Source: an uncultured Clostridia bacterium
Lineage (GTDB): Bacteria > Bacillota > Clostridia > Lachnospirales > Lachnospiraceae
Assembly (NCBI GenBank): GCA_947088195.1
Contig: CAMUFS010000005.1
Span: forward strand, 1-29,448
Reading direction: 5' to 3'
Length of the DNA: 29,448 nt
A program made the translations under genes and the position numbers. How positions within the stretch are numbered: the stretch's first letter is position 1; each line of letters opens with the position of its first letter. Of the stretch, positions 6,989 to 14,049 are shown piece after piece. The notes below the pieces were generated by a model. It saw only the letters and a program-made list of their open reading frames with translations, was not told where the DNA came from and ran no database searches.

Positions 6989-8428
6989 ATGATGCGTTCA
7001 TTGTTTTCCGGTGTATCCGGATTGAAGGTTCATCAGACAAAGATGGATGTTATTGGTAATAATATTGCCAATGTCAACACAGTAGGCTTTAAATCAAGTT
7101 CTGTAACATTTACCGATATTTTCTATCAGACATCACAGTCTGCCAGTGGTCCAAATGCCGCTACCGGGGCAGGTGGACAGAATGCAAAGCAGATAGGTCT
7201 TGGTTCTGCTTTGGGTTCCATTGCCGTAAACATTACTGGACAGGGTGGTTCTCAGAGAACGGATAATCCGTTCGATTTAATGATTAACGGAGATTCCTTC
7301 TTTATTGTAAATAAGGGTGGTACAAATTACTTTACAAAAGCAGGTAATTTCAATGTGGATGAGGCAGGAACTCTGGTAAATTCAGCAGGCTACCCAGTAA
7401 TGGGCTGGGAGGCAGACTCCGACGGAAAGATTCAGAAGGAGAGAGTAGGTGCCCTCCATGTTATGGCGTCTGAGAATATGTCAACACCGCCAGAGGCGAC
7501 AACAGAGTCAACATTCTTTGGAAATATTAACGAAGAAGATGATATGTTTAAGAAAGATCCGCCCAATGATTTTATTCCGATTCAGATGTCATTCTATGAT
7601 TCCTTGGGATATGAATTTCAAGCTATGTTCCATGTGAGAAGAGGAACTCGGCCAGCGACGGGAGATGTATGTGAATATACAATGGATTTGGCGAGTTTGA
7701 CAAAAGAGGGTACTGTGATTGCTGAAGCGACAAAAGATGCAACAACAGGTACATATACATATATACCCGGATTTACGCAACAAACATTAAGATTCCATAC
7801 AGGTGAAGATCCAATTCCGGCAAATGGCACGGTTGCTGCTGTAGAGCCGGGAGGATTGATAAGCGTAGGAGCGACGGCAGGTGTAAAAGAAGTAACCTTT
7901 GATTTTTCAGCAATAACAGGTGGGTTTGTCGGAACACAGACAGCAGATTCCTTAGGAGCAGTGAAGCCTATTAACGTGAATATGTCCTCTATCACTAATT
8001 ATGGTAGTGCTTCCACGTTGGATACAAAGACTGGTAACAGTGAGAGTGTCGGTAAAGGAAAGGCTCCCGGAGAGATGTCAAGGCTTGGCGTGCAGACCGA
8101 TGGTAAGATTGTTGCTTCCTACACCAATGGTGATCAGAGAATTTTAGGACAGATAGCGGTTGCGAAGTTTGCCAATGCGGCAGGTCTTGAGAAGATCGGT
8201 GAAAACCTGTATGCGGAGACATTGAACTCTGGTAAGTTTAATGGAATTGGTGAGGATATCACCGCAGATGGAGGAAAGTTTACAACCGGAGTGCTTGAGA
8301 TGTCCAATGTTGATTTGTCCACGGAGTTTGTTGAAATGATAACGACACAGAGAGGGTTCCAAGCGAACTCAAGAATTATCACAGTATCAGATTCGATGCT
8401 GGAAGAATTAATTAATCTAAAACGATAA
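6989..8428 (+). CDS. flgE: Flagellar hook protein FlgE, copy 2
   Basis: 479 residues, paralogue of the gene just upstream. The first ~185 residues differ at only a few places (for example A42T and V108I), and the last 115 residues are identical, although the codons differ in many places. The middle (about residues 206-333) is about 23 residues longer than in copy 1 and largely unlike it. It holds the only cysteine of either hook protein (Cys228, codon at 7670-7672). The polymerisation domains D0/D1 are thus kept and the exposed domain has changed, which is compatible with both proteins entering the same hook or being used in different conditions. The strong hairpin just after the stop suggests the transcript may partly end here. 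Confidence 0.95.
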   Translation: MMRSLFSGVSGLKVHQTKMDVIGNNIANVNTVGFKSSSVTFTDIFYQTSQSASGPNAATGAGGQNAKQIGLGSALGSIAVNITGQGGSQRTDNPFDLMINGDSFFIVNKGGTNYFTKAGNFNVDEAGTLVNSAGYPVMGWEADSDGKIQKERVGALHVMASENMSTPPEATTESTFFGNINEEDDMFKKDPPNDFIPIQMSFYDSLGYEFQAMFHVRRGTRPATGDVCEYTMDLASLTKEGTVIAEATKDATTGTYTYIPGFTQQTLRFHTGEDPIPANGTVAAVEPGGLISVGATAGVKEVTFDFSAITGGFVGTQTADSLGAVKPINVNMSSITNYGSASTLDTKTGNSESVGKGKAPGEMSRLGVQTDGKIVASYTNGDQRILGQIAVAKFANAAGLEKIGENLYAETLNSGKFNGIGEDITADGGKFTTGVLEMSNVDLSTEFVEMITTQRGFQANSRIITVSDSMLEELINLKR

Positions 8429-8437
8429 GCTAGAGTC

Positions 8438-8463
8438 AGGGTGGCAGAACCTGCCACCCTTTT
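8438..8463 (+). terminator. Strong stem-loop, probable intrinsic (perhaps partial) terminator
   Basis: AGGGTGGCAG (8438-8447) and CTGCCACCCT (8451-8460) form a perfect 10-bp GC-rich stem with a 3-base AAC loop, followed by a short T-run (8460-8463) that is broken by GG. It lies 9 bases after the flgE copy 2 stop and 40 bases before flbD. The short T-run suggests incomplete termination or protection of the mRNA 3' end, which would raise hook mRNA over downstream genes. Confidence 0.7.
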
Positions 8464-8503
8464 GGTGTTACCCAAATGAGGGGGATTGAGGAGTCGGTAT
8501 TTT

Positions 8504-8701
8504 ATGATTGAGGTGACAAAATTTAGCGGAGAAAAGATAGATATTAACTCAGATTTAATTGAGACAGTGGAGGAAACACCCGACACAGTTTTAACATTTT
8601 CCTCTGGAAAAAAAATAATTGTCAAAGAAAGTAGACAAGAGGTCAGAAATTTAGTAATATTATATAAGCAGGCGTGTTCTATGCCGCCGAACAGTGAATA
8701 A
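8504..8701 (+). CDS. flbD: FlbD/SwrD family flagellar protein
   Basis: A 65-residue protein beginning MIEVTKFSGEKIDINSDLIE, with the conserved TPDTVLTFSSGKKIIVKES block. This is the small FlbD family, called SwrD (YlzI) in B. subtilis, where it supports swarming and flagellar motor power. It lies before motA here, in keeping with a stator-related role. A TTG in frame at 8486 gives a longer version, but GAGGAG at 8488-8493 is correctly spaced for the ATG at 8504 and overlaps the TTG, so 8504 is chosen. No membrane segment is seen. Confidence 0.9.
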   Translation: MIEVTKFSGEKIDINSDLIETVEETPDTVLTFSSGKKIIVKESRQEVRNLVILYKQACSMPPNSE

Positions 8702-8707
8702 GAGAAA

Positions 8708-8724
8708 AAGCGGGTAATCCGCTT
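8708..8724 (+). other. Small hairpin in the flbD-motA spacer
   Basis: AAGCGG (8708-8713) and CCGCTT (8719-8724) form a perfect 6-bp stem with a 5-base loop. No T-run follows, so it is not an obvious terminator. A second weak repeat, GAAG/CTTC (8739-8742 and 8747-8750), lies downstream. The 79-base spacer 8702-8780 holds no other feature I can support. It may affect motA mRNA stability or translation. Confidence 0.3.
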
Positions 8725-8780
8725 CACATAGAGAAAGGGAAGTAAACTTCTACATAAATAAACAGGCAGGTGGATAAGGA

Positions 8781-9575
8781 ATGGATATAGCTACAATACT
8801 TGGTTTGATCTTGGGCGTCGTCTTTATGATACTGGGAATTATTTCCGGTCCAGATGGGGTTGCCAGCTTTGGTAACTTTTATGATTTGGTTTCCGTGTTC
8901 GTTACATTTGGCGGTTCCATATCAGAGATTTTTACATCGAACACAATACCAACCTTTGTCAATGGACTGAAAGGATTTTTGCTTGCGGTCAAGGGTGTAA
9001 AGTTTGATGAGGCGGAGATTATCAGAAATATTATCAATCTCTCCAATGTGGCACGTAAGGAAGGTCTTCTCGCACTTGAGGAGGCTGCGAATAATATGGA
9101 AGATGCGTTTATTAAAAAGGGAATCCTCCTGATTGTCGATGGTACAGACCCAGAGCTGGTGCGTGGTATTATGGAGACAGAGCTTTCTTGTACAGAAGAC
9201 CGTCATGCGGAGGTTATCGGATTTTGGGATAATTTAGGTTCGATGGGTCCTGCTTGGGGTATGATCGGTACCTTGATCGGTCTGGTAAACATGTTGAAGA
9301 AGCTGGATGATATTAGCTCTGTAGGACCAAATATGGCTACGGCCCTCTTAACTACCTTATATGGTTCCTTGATTGCAAACTGGTTATGTACACCTATTTC
9401 GAATAAATTGAAGGCGAACAATGCGCTGGAGGTTAAGATGAAGCAGGTTATGATAGAGGGTATCCTTTCTATACAGGCAGGAGAAAACCCACGTGTTATT
9501 GAGGAGAAGCTGAAATCCTTCTTATCACCGACACAGAGAGAAGGAATCTCAGAGCAGGCAGCAGGAGGTGAATAA
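8781..9575 (+). CDS. motA: Motility protein A (stator MotA)
   Basis: 264 residues with four membrane segments (about residues 3-22, 33-50, 152-172 and 184-204) and a large cytoplasmic loop between the second and third. Key residues line up with E. coli MotA: Arg92 and Glu100 in the loop (the R90/E98 pair that contacts FliG), Pro157 in the third segment and Pro183 before the fourth. The LSPTQR ending is typical of this family. MotA pairs with MotB to form the ion channel that drives rotation. The ion cannot be decided from sequence by eye. motB follows immediately, its ribosome site overlapping the end of motA. Confidence 0.97.
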   Translation: MDIATILGLILGVVFMILGIISGPDGVASFGNFYDLVSVFVTFGGSISEIFTSNTIPTFVNGLKGFLLAVKGVKFDEAEIIRNIINLSNVARKEGLLALEEAANNMEDAFIKKGILLIVDGTDPELVRGIMETELSCTEDRHAEVIGFWDNLGSMGPAWGMIGTLIGLVNMLKKLDDISSVGPNMATALLTTLYGSLIANWLCTPISNKLKANNALEVKMKQVMIEGILSIQAGENPRVIEEKLKSFLSPTQREGISEQAAGGE

Positions 9576-9577
9576 AC

Positions 9578-10378
9578 TTGGCAAAACAGAAGAAAGAGAT
9601 GGCGGGACCACCGCCCCCCGCGCCGTGGTTGAATACCTTTAGTGATTTGATGAATTTGCTGCTCTGCTTTTTCGTGCTGTTATTTTCCATGTCAACAGTC
9701 GACGCGGACAAATTTGCAGAGCTTGCCGCCTCCTTTGCGTCCAGCTTCAGTATATTTCCCGCAGGAGCGACGGCGATTGGAGATGGTATTCTTATCTCAA
9801 ATGGCGTAAGCCAGTTAAATGAGTTAAGTGAATATTTTAGCAGTATGGGTCTAAACAATGATGGTGATATGGATCAGACCATGGAGGCCGCAAAAGCAGA
9901 GATTGAGCGAGAGGCTTTAGAGCAATCGGAGGCGATGGCGGCAGAGATTGAAGATTTGCTTCAGGATCAGGATATCACCTCAGGGATTGATGTGGACTTT
10001 ACTTCACAGTATGTCCAGCTTCAGATGAATGGAGCTCTTCTGTTTGACTCAGGAAGGGCAACTCTTAAGCAAGAGGCTAGGAATATTCTGGATAAGGTAG
10101 GAGATATCCTTATCAATTATTCCGACGAGCTGATAGAAGTAGTGGGGCACACAGATAATGTGCCAATCTCGACCAGCCAGTTTCGGGATAATATGGATCT
10201 GTCCTATTATCGGGCGCGAGCCGTGATGGATTATCTAATTGATCAAAAGAATATTCCAAGGGGAAGCATACAGACTTCTGGGCGCGGAGAGGATTGTCCA
10301 ATCGCGTCAAATGAGACAGCAGAGGGACGTGCGCTAAACCGGCGGGTTGAGATTCGAATATACCGTGAGTTAGAGTAA
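9578..10378 (+). CDS. motB: Motility protein B (stator MotB)
   Basis: 266 residues. One membrane segment follows the plug-type motif PWLNTFSDLMNLLLCFFVLL; Asp23 in this motif is the conserved ion-binding residue. The C-terminal half is an OmpA-like peptidoglycan-binding domain, with HTDNVPI and NMDLSYYRARAVMDYL followed by GRGEDCPIASNETAEGRALN and NRRVEIRI. It anchors the stator to the cell wall. The start is TTG: AGGAGG at 9563-9568, inside the end of motA, is 9 bases upstream, and no ATG fits until codon 8. This suggests translational coupling to motA. Confidence 0.97.
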   Translation: MAKQKKEMAGPPPPAPWLNTFSDLMNLLLCFFVLLFSMSTVDADKFAELAASFASSFSIFPAGATAIGDGILISNGVSQLNELSEYFSSMGLNNDGDMDQTMEAAKAEIEREALEQSEAMAAEIEDLLQDQDITSGIDVDFTSQYVQLQMNGALLFDSGRATLKQEARNILDKVGDILINYSDELIEVVGHTDNVPISTSQFRDNMDLSYYRARAVMDYLIDQKNIPRGSIQTSGRGEDCPIASNETAEGRALNRRVEIRIYRELE

Positions 10379-10388
10379 GGAGAAGAAG

Positions 10389-10910
10389 ATGAAGAAGAGC
10401 TTAATCAATATTATAACATTGGCCGTCTCAGTGGCTAATATGGTGCTGATGATTGTTCTGGTATTTGCGATAGTTCCAGCAATGAATAACACGAATCATC
10501 TGATAACAACAATCTGTTCTGCGATTGAACTGGAGCTGTCCAACTCAAGCGGAATTGGGGTGGAGGATCTTCCAATAGAGAATCTTGCCGTATATAATTT
10601 GAGTGAAAAAATTCAAGGAAATCTCAAGAATGGCGTAGATGGAAAGCCTCATTATATGCTATTTAATGTCACAATTTCTATGAACAGCAAGCATGAGGAT
10701 TATGATACATATGGCAAAGAGGAGGCAATGCTTGAGAAGGAGGGCTTGATTAGAAGCCGAATCTACAAGATTGTTGCCGAGTATACTCTTGAGGAAGCAC
10801 AGAATAATGTTTCTACTTTGGAGAATGAGGTTCTCACTTCAATAAAACAGCTTTATAATAACTCCAATTTTATTGTTGATGTATCATTTACCGATTATAT
10901 CTTCCAGTAA
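10389..10910 (+). CDS. fliL: FliL-like flagellar basal body-associated protein
   Basis: 173 residues with a short basic start (MKKSLIN), a single membrane segment (about residues 8-28) and an extracytoplasmic domain. The second half has an FliL-like layout: FNVTISMNSKHEDYDTYG, then a helix with SRIYKIVAEYTLEEAQ and the ending NFIVDVSFTDYIFQ. FliL sits around the stator and affects motor output. Sequence conservation is weak, so the name relies strongly on the position between motB and fliM. The ribosome site AAGGAGAAG overlaps the end of motB. The 77-base spacer after it has only a weak hairpin (10943-10959). Confidence 0.85.
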   Translation: MKKSLINIITLAVSVANMVLMIVLVFAIVPAMNNTNHLITTICSAIELELSNSSGIGVEDLPIENLAVYNLSEKIQGNLKNGVDGKPHYMLFNVTISMNSKHEDYDTYGKEEAMLEKEGLIRSRIYKIVAEYTLEEAQNNVSTLENEVLTSIKQLYNNSNFIVDVSFTDYIFQ

Positions 10911-10987
10911 ATGATAGGGTACAGGGATAACAGAGTTTACAATTCCGCTGTAAGTGGAAAATAAAGCGAAAAAAGAGGTGAGGATTC

Positions 10988-11962
10988 GTGGGCGAGATAT
11001 TATCGCAGGAAGAGATAGATAGTCTTTTAAGTGCCCTAAGCTCAGGTGAATATGACGCGGAGGATTATAAGGATACCCCAGAGAAACCGATTATCGTGTA
11101 TGATTTTGCGCGTCCGACTAAGTTCTCGAAGGATCATCTTCGAACGCTGGTGAATATATTTGAGCATTATGGAAGACTGCTGTCAACGAATCTTCCTGGT
11201 TATTTAAGAAAAAGCGTACAGGTGGAGGTAATTAACTCAGAGTCAGTTATCTATTCCGAGTTTGTCAATGCATTGTCAAATCCTGTGCTGCTTGGAGTGG
11301 TAAGCTTTGCGCCACTAAAGGGTAATGTAATTATTGAGTGGGGCCCAAATCTGGGCTACGCGATGATAGACCGTATGCTGGGAGGAAGCGGGCTTCCTCT
11401 TGACAAGAACAGGGATTTCTCGGAGATTGAGATGGCGATTATAGAACGAGTTTTCACAAACTGCGTTTCGCTTTTAAGGGAGCCATGGAAGAATGTGGCA
11501 GCGATCGATCCCCGATTAGAACGTATCGAGACAAATACACAATTTGCCCAGATTATATCACCGGGTGAAACCATAGCGATCATAAGCATCAACATCAGAA
11601 TTGGTGATGTGGAGGGGCTTATGAATATCTGTCTCCCATATGTCACATTGGAGCCTATTATGGATAAGCTGAACACAAAGTACTGGTTCGCGTCTCTGAT
11701 AGAGCATGATGAGGGATATGCGGCGGCAATGGAAGATATGCTTGAGAAAGCGGAGGTCCCATTAAGCGTATTACTGGGAAAAAGTTCAATTTCTGTAAAT
11801 GACTTTGTAAATCTGCAAAAAGGTGATATAATAAAAGTAGGTACGAAAATTGACGAGGAATTGGATGTATATGTCGGAAAGATACGGAAGTTTAAGGCAC
11901 TCCCTGGAACAGCATCAGACAAATATGCGGTTCGTGTCACATCAATAATTAGAGAGGAGTAA
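10988..11962 (+). CDS. fliM: Flagellar motor switch protein FliM
   Basis: 324 residues. The N-terminal LSQEEIDSLLSAL (residues 5-17) is the CheY-P binding peptide. The middle domain is CheC-like without the phosphatase residues and carries the conserved MLGGSGLPL at about 130-138. The C-terminal SpoA domain (about 250-320) ends the protein. FliM is a main component of the cytoplasmic C-ring that receives the CheY-P signal and sets the direction of rotation. The start is GTG, supported by the upstream GAGGTGAGG. fliY follows after 5 bases. Confidence 0.97.
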   Translation: MGEILSQEEIDSLLSALSSGEYDAEDYKDTPEKPIIVYDFARPTKFSKDHLRTLVNIFEHYGRLLSTNLPGYLRKSVQVEVINSESVIYSEFVNALSNPVLLGVVSFAPLKGNVIIEWGPNLGYAMIDRMLGGSGLPLDKNRDFSEIEMAIIERVFTNCVSLLREPWKNVAAIDPRLERIETNTQFAQIISPGETIAIISINIRIGDVEGLMNICLPYVTLEPIMDKLNTKYWFASLIEHDEGYAAAMEDMLEKAEVPLSVLLGKSSISVNDFVNLQKGDIIKVGTKIDEELDVYVGKIRKFKALPGTASDKYAVRVTSIIREE

Positions 11963-11967
11963 AACCA

Positions 11968-13290
11968 ATGGACGGAATGTTATCGCAGGAAGAAATAAAT
12001 GCTTTGCTGAACGGCGTTATGGATGATACTGCAGATTCAGGAGCAGCGCCAGCAGGAGATAGTGCGGCGCCTTCGCCTTTGGATATGAATAAGGGAGACA
12101 TCCTGTCAGATGTAGAAAAGGATGCGATTGGAGAGATATCGAATATCTCAATGGGTACGGCAGCTACCACATTAAATGCACTGGTGGGGCAGCCCGTCAG
12201 CATAACAACACCCACAGTCGCCTACAGCACATGGGGGGATATGGCGGCAGATTTTAAGGCAAGACCATGTGTCGCCTTGCAGCTTGGTTATAAAGAGGGT
12301 CTTGATGGTGAGAATGTCCTGATTCTTAAGGATCGGGATGTTATGGTTATCACGGATCTGATGATGGGTGGAGATGGAACACATACAGATGGGGAGTTAG
12401 GAGAGCTTCAGTTAAGTGCCATCAGTGAAGCGATGAATCAGATGATGGGAAGCTCCTCCACCTCCCTTTCCTCCATGATTAATAAGAAGGTTGATATTCT
12501 GCCTCCTAAGGCGACACTTGTAGATTTTAACGATGATATTGCTTTGACTGGCTCAGCTTTTCAGATGACAGAATTTGTCAAGGTTTCGTTTCAGATGACG
12601 ATCGGTGATCTGGTAAACAGCGAGATTATGCAGCTCTATCCGTTAGATTTTGCCAAGAAGCTTTATGATATGTTTATGGGAGGGGCGCTTGGAGAAGAAG
12701 CTTCGTCTCCCGCGTCACAGCCTACATCTCAGCCTGCACCGCAGCAAACAGCGAATGTGGCTCCACCTCCGGCTGCACCACAGCCCAATATGGGAGAGAT
12801 GCAGGGAATGGGGCAGATGCCGTATCAGATGCCCGGCATGGATATGAATCAAATGCAGGGAATGGGACAGATGCCCGGCTATGGTATGCCATACCAGATG
12901 CCCGGCGGTTATGGTATGCCGCCATATGGTGGTATGCCATATCCATATCCCCAGCAGCCGGTGCCACAGCCTAATGTGAATGTACAGCCGGCACAATTCC
13001 AAGGCTTTACAAGTAATGTATCACCAGTACAACAGAAAGAGAATATCGACTTAATTATGGATGTACCGCTGGATGTCAAGGTGGAGCTTGGCAGAACCAG
13101 TAAGTCGATTAAAGATGTTCTGGAGTTTGCTCCGGGAACAGTTATCGAGCTGAACAAGATTGCCGGTGAACCGGTTGATGTGCTGGTAAACGGCAAATAT
13201 GTTGCGAAAGGGGAAGTAGTGGTCCTTGAGGAAAATTTTGCAGTTCGAATAACAGAGATTCTTGATGAGAAAAACAAAAATAATTATTAG
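11968..13290 (+). CDS. fliY: Flagellar motor switch phosphatase FliY (CheC domain + FliN domain)
   Basis: 440 residues in four parts. The N-terminal MLSQEEINALLNG (about 4-16) copies the FliM CheY-P peptide. A CheC-like domain (about 45-240) holds two complete [DS]-x3-E-x2-N-x22-P phosphatase motifs, one starting at DAIGEISN and one at SAISEAMN, so it is predicted to be an active CheY-P phosphatase. A long Pro/Gln/Met/Gly linker (about 247-350) includes an imperfect 18-codon repeat. The C-terminal SpoA/FliN domain (about 357-435) has LDVKVELGRTSKSIKDVLEF and the 'GTVIELNKIAGEPVDVLVNG' block. It joins FliM in the C-ring. Some annotations would call it fliN. Confidence 0.95.
   Translation: MDGMLSQEEINALLNGVMDDTADSGAAPAGDSAAPSPLDMNKGDILSDVEKDAIGEISNISMGTAATTLNALVGQPVSITTPTVAYSTWGDMAADFKARPCVALQLGYKEGLDGENVLILKDRDVMVITDLMMGGDGTHTDGELGELQLSAISEAMNQMMGSSSTSLSSMINKKVDILPPKATLVDFNDDIALTGSAFQMTEFVKVSFQMTIGDLVNSEIMQLYPLDFAKKLYDMFMGGALGEEASSPASQPTSQPAPQQTANVAPPPAAPQPNMGEMQGMGQMPYQMPGMDMNQMQGMGQMPGYGMPYQMPGGYGMPPYGGMPYPYPQQPVPQPNVNVQPAQFQGFTSNVSPVQQKENIDLIMDVPLDVKVELGRTSKSIKDVLEFAPGTVIELNKIAGEPVDVLVNGKYVAKGEVVVLEENFAVRITEILDEKNKNNY
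12799..12873 (+). repeat. Imperfect 54-bp direct repeat in the fliY linker
   Basis: The segment ATGCAGGGAATGGGGCAGAT at 12799 recurs at 12853 with one change (G to A). The spacing is 54 bases (18 codons), so the reading frame is kept. It encodes MQGMGQMP twice inside a Met/Pro/Gly/Gln-rich linker. Related PYQMPG and YGMP units continue to about 12940. This is consistent with growth of the linker by in-frame tandem duplication. Confidence 0.7.
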
Positions 13291-13316
13291 CAAACAAAGA
13301 TAGGAGAGAGTTAATT

Positions 13317-13679
13317 ATGGCAAAGAACATTTTAATCTGTGATGATGCAGCATTTATGAGAATGATGATTAAGGATATTCTATCCAAGAATGGGTATGTC
13401 ATTGCCGGTGAAGCAGAAAATGGGCTGAAGGCAGTGGAGAAATACAGAGAAGTAAAACCTGATTTGGTTATGATGGATATTACCATGCCAGAGATGGATG
13501 GAATTCAGGCACTAAAGAAGATTAAGGAGGAGGACCCTTCCGCTACAATTATTATGTGTTCCGCAATGGGACAGCAGGCAATGGTTATTGAGTCCATTCA
13601 ATCTGGCGCAAAGGATTTTATTGTTAAGCCGTTTGATAAGGATCGTGTGCTTGAGGCAGTGAAGAAAGCTGTTGGATAA
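13317..13679 (+). CDS. cheY: Chemotaxis response regulator CheY
   Basis: A 120-residue stand-alone receiver domain with no output domain. The active-site set is complete: acidic pair Asp9/Asp10, phospho-acceptor Asp54 (DLVMMDITMPEMDG), Ser82 and Lys104 (FIVKPFD). CheY is phosphorylated by CheA and binds FliM and FliY at the motor. The ATG at 13317 has a good ribosome site (TAGGAGAG). The neighbours fliY (its predicted phosphatase) and fliO fit the usual Gram-positive order. Confidence 0.97.
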   Translation: MAKNILICDDAAFMRMMIKDILSKNGYVIAGEAENGLKAVEKYREVKPDLVMMDITMPEMDGIQALKKIKEEDPSATIIMCSAMGQQAMVIESIQSGAKDFIVKPFDKDRVLEAVKKAVG

Positions 13680-13680
13680 T

Positions 13681-14049
13681 ATGATAGTAGGCACAGGTCT
13701 GCACAATGTAGACGGGGCTGTACGCTTGATAACAAGTCTGCTTATTTTTCTTGTTGTGCTGGCAATGGCGTGGTTTGTCACAAGGCTGGTGGCGGGCTAT
13801 CAGAAGGGGCAGATGTCAAGGGGGAATATTGAGATTATTGAGACCTGCCGTCTGTCCCAGACGAAGTACATACAGATTATCCGAATAGGAGGTCGGTATT
13901 TGGTAATTGGTATCAGCAAGGATACCATTACCATGCTTGCGTCTTATGACGAGACGGAGCTTGAGCTGAAAGAGATGGAAAGTAGACAGGAAACCTTTCA
14001 GGAGGTTTTTCAAAGGGTTAAGGAATGGAATCACAAAAAAGAAAAATAA
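13681..14049 (+). CDS. fliO: Flagellar biosynthesis protein FliO/FliZ
   Basis: 122 residues with one membrane segment (about residues 17-36, LITSLLIFLVVLAMAWFVTR) and a small cytoplasmic domain containing IEIIETCRLSQTKYIQIIRI and GGRYLVIGIS, the typical FliO pattern. FliO helps to assemble FliP into the export gate. The ATG at 13681 comes one base after the cheY stop; a TTG at 13672 would overlap cheY and add three residues. Neither has a strong ribosome site, so translation may be coupled to cheY. The charged C-terminal tail overlaps the start of fliP. Confidence 0.9.
   Translation: MIVGTGLHNVDGAVRLITSLLIFLVVLAMAWFVTRLVAGYQKGQMSRGNIEIIETCRLSQTKYIQIIRIGGRYLVIGISKDTITMLASYDETELELKEMESRQETFQEVFQRVKEWNHKKEK

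Noticed and set aside
8134..8727. 197-residue open frame on the - strand across flgE copy 2 and flbD
   Set aside because: It crosses the hairpin at 8438-8463 and two conserved + strand genes; no ribosome site or domain was seen.
10943..10959. Weak hairpin TTCCGC/GTGGAA in the fliL-fliM gap
   Set aside because: Only 6 pairs including a wobble, no T-run and no second copy; too weak to list as a terminator.
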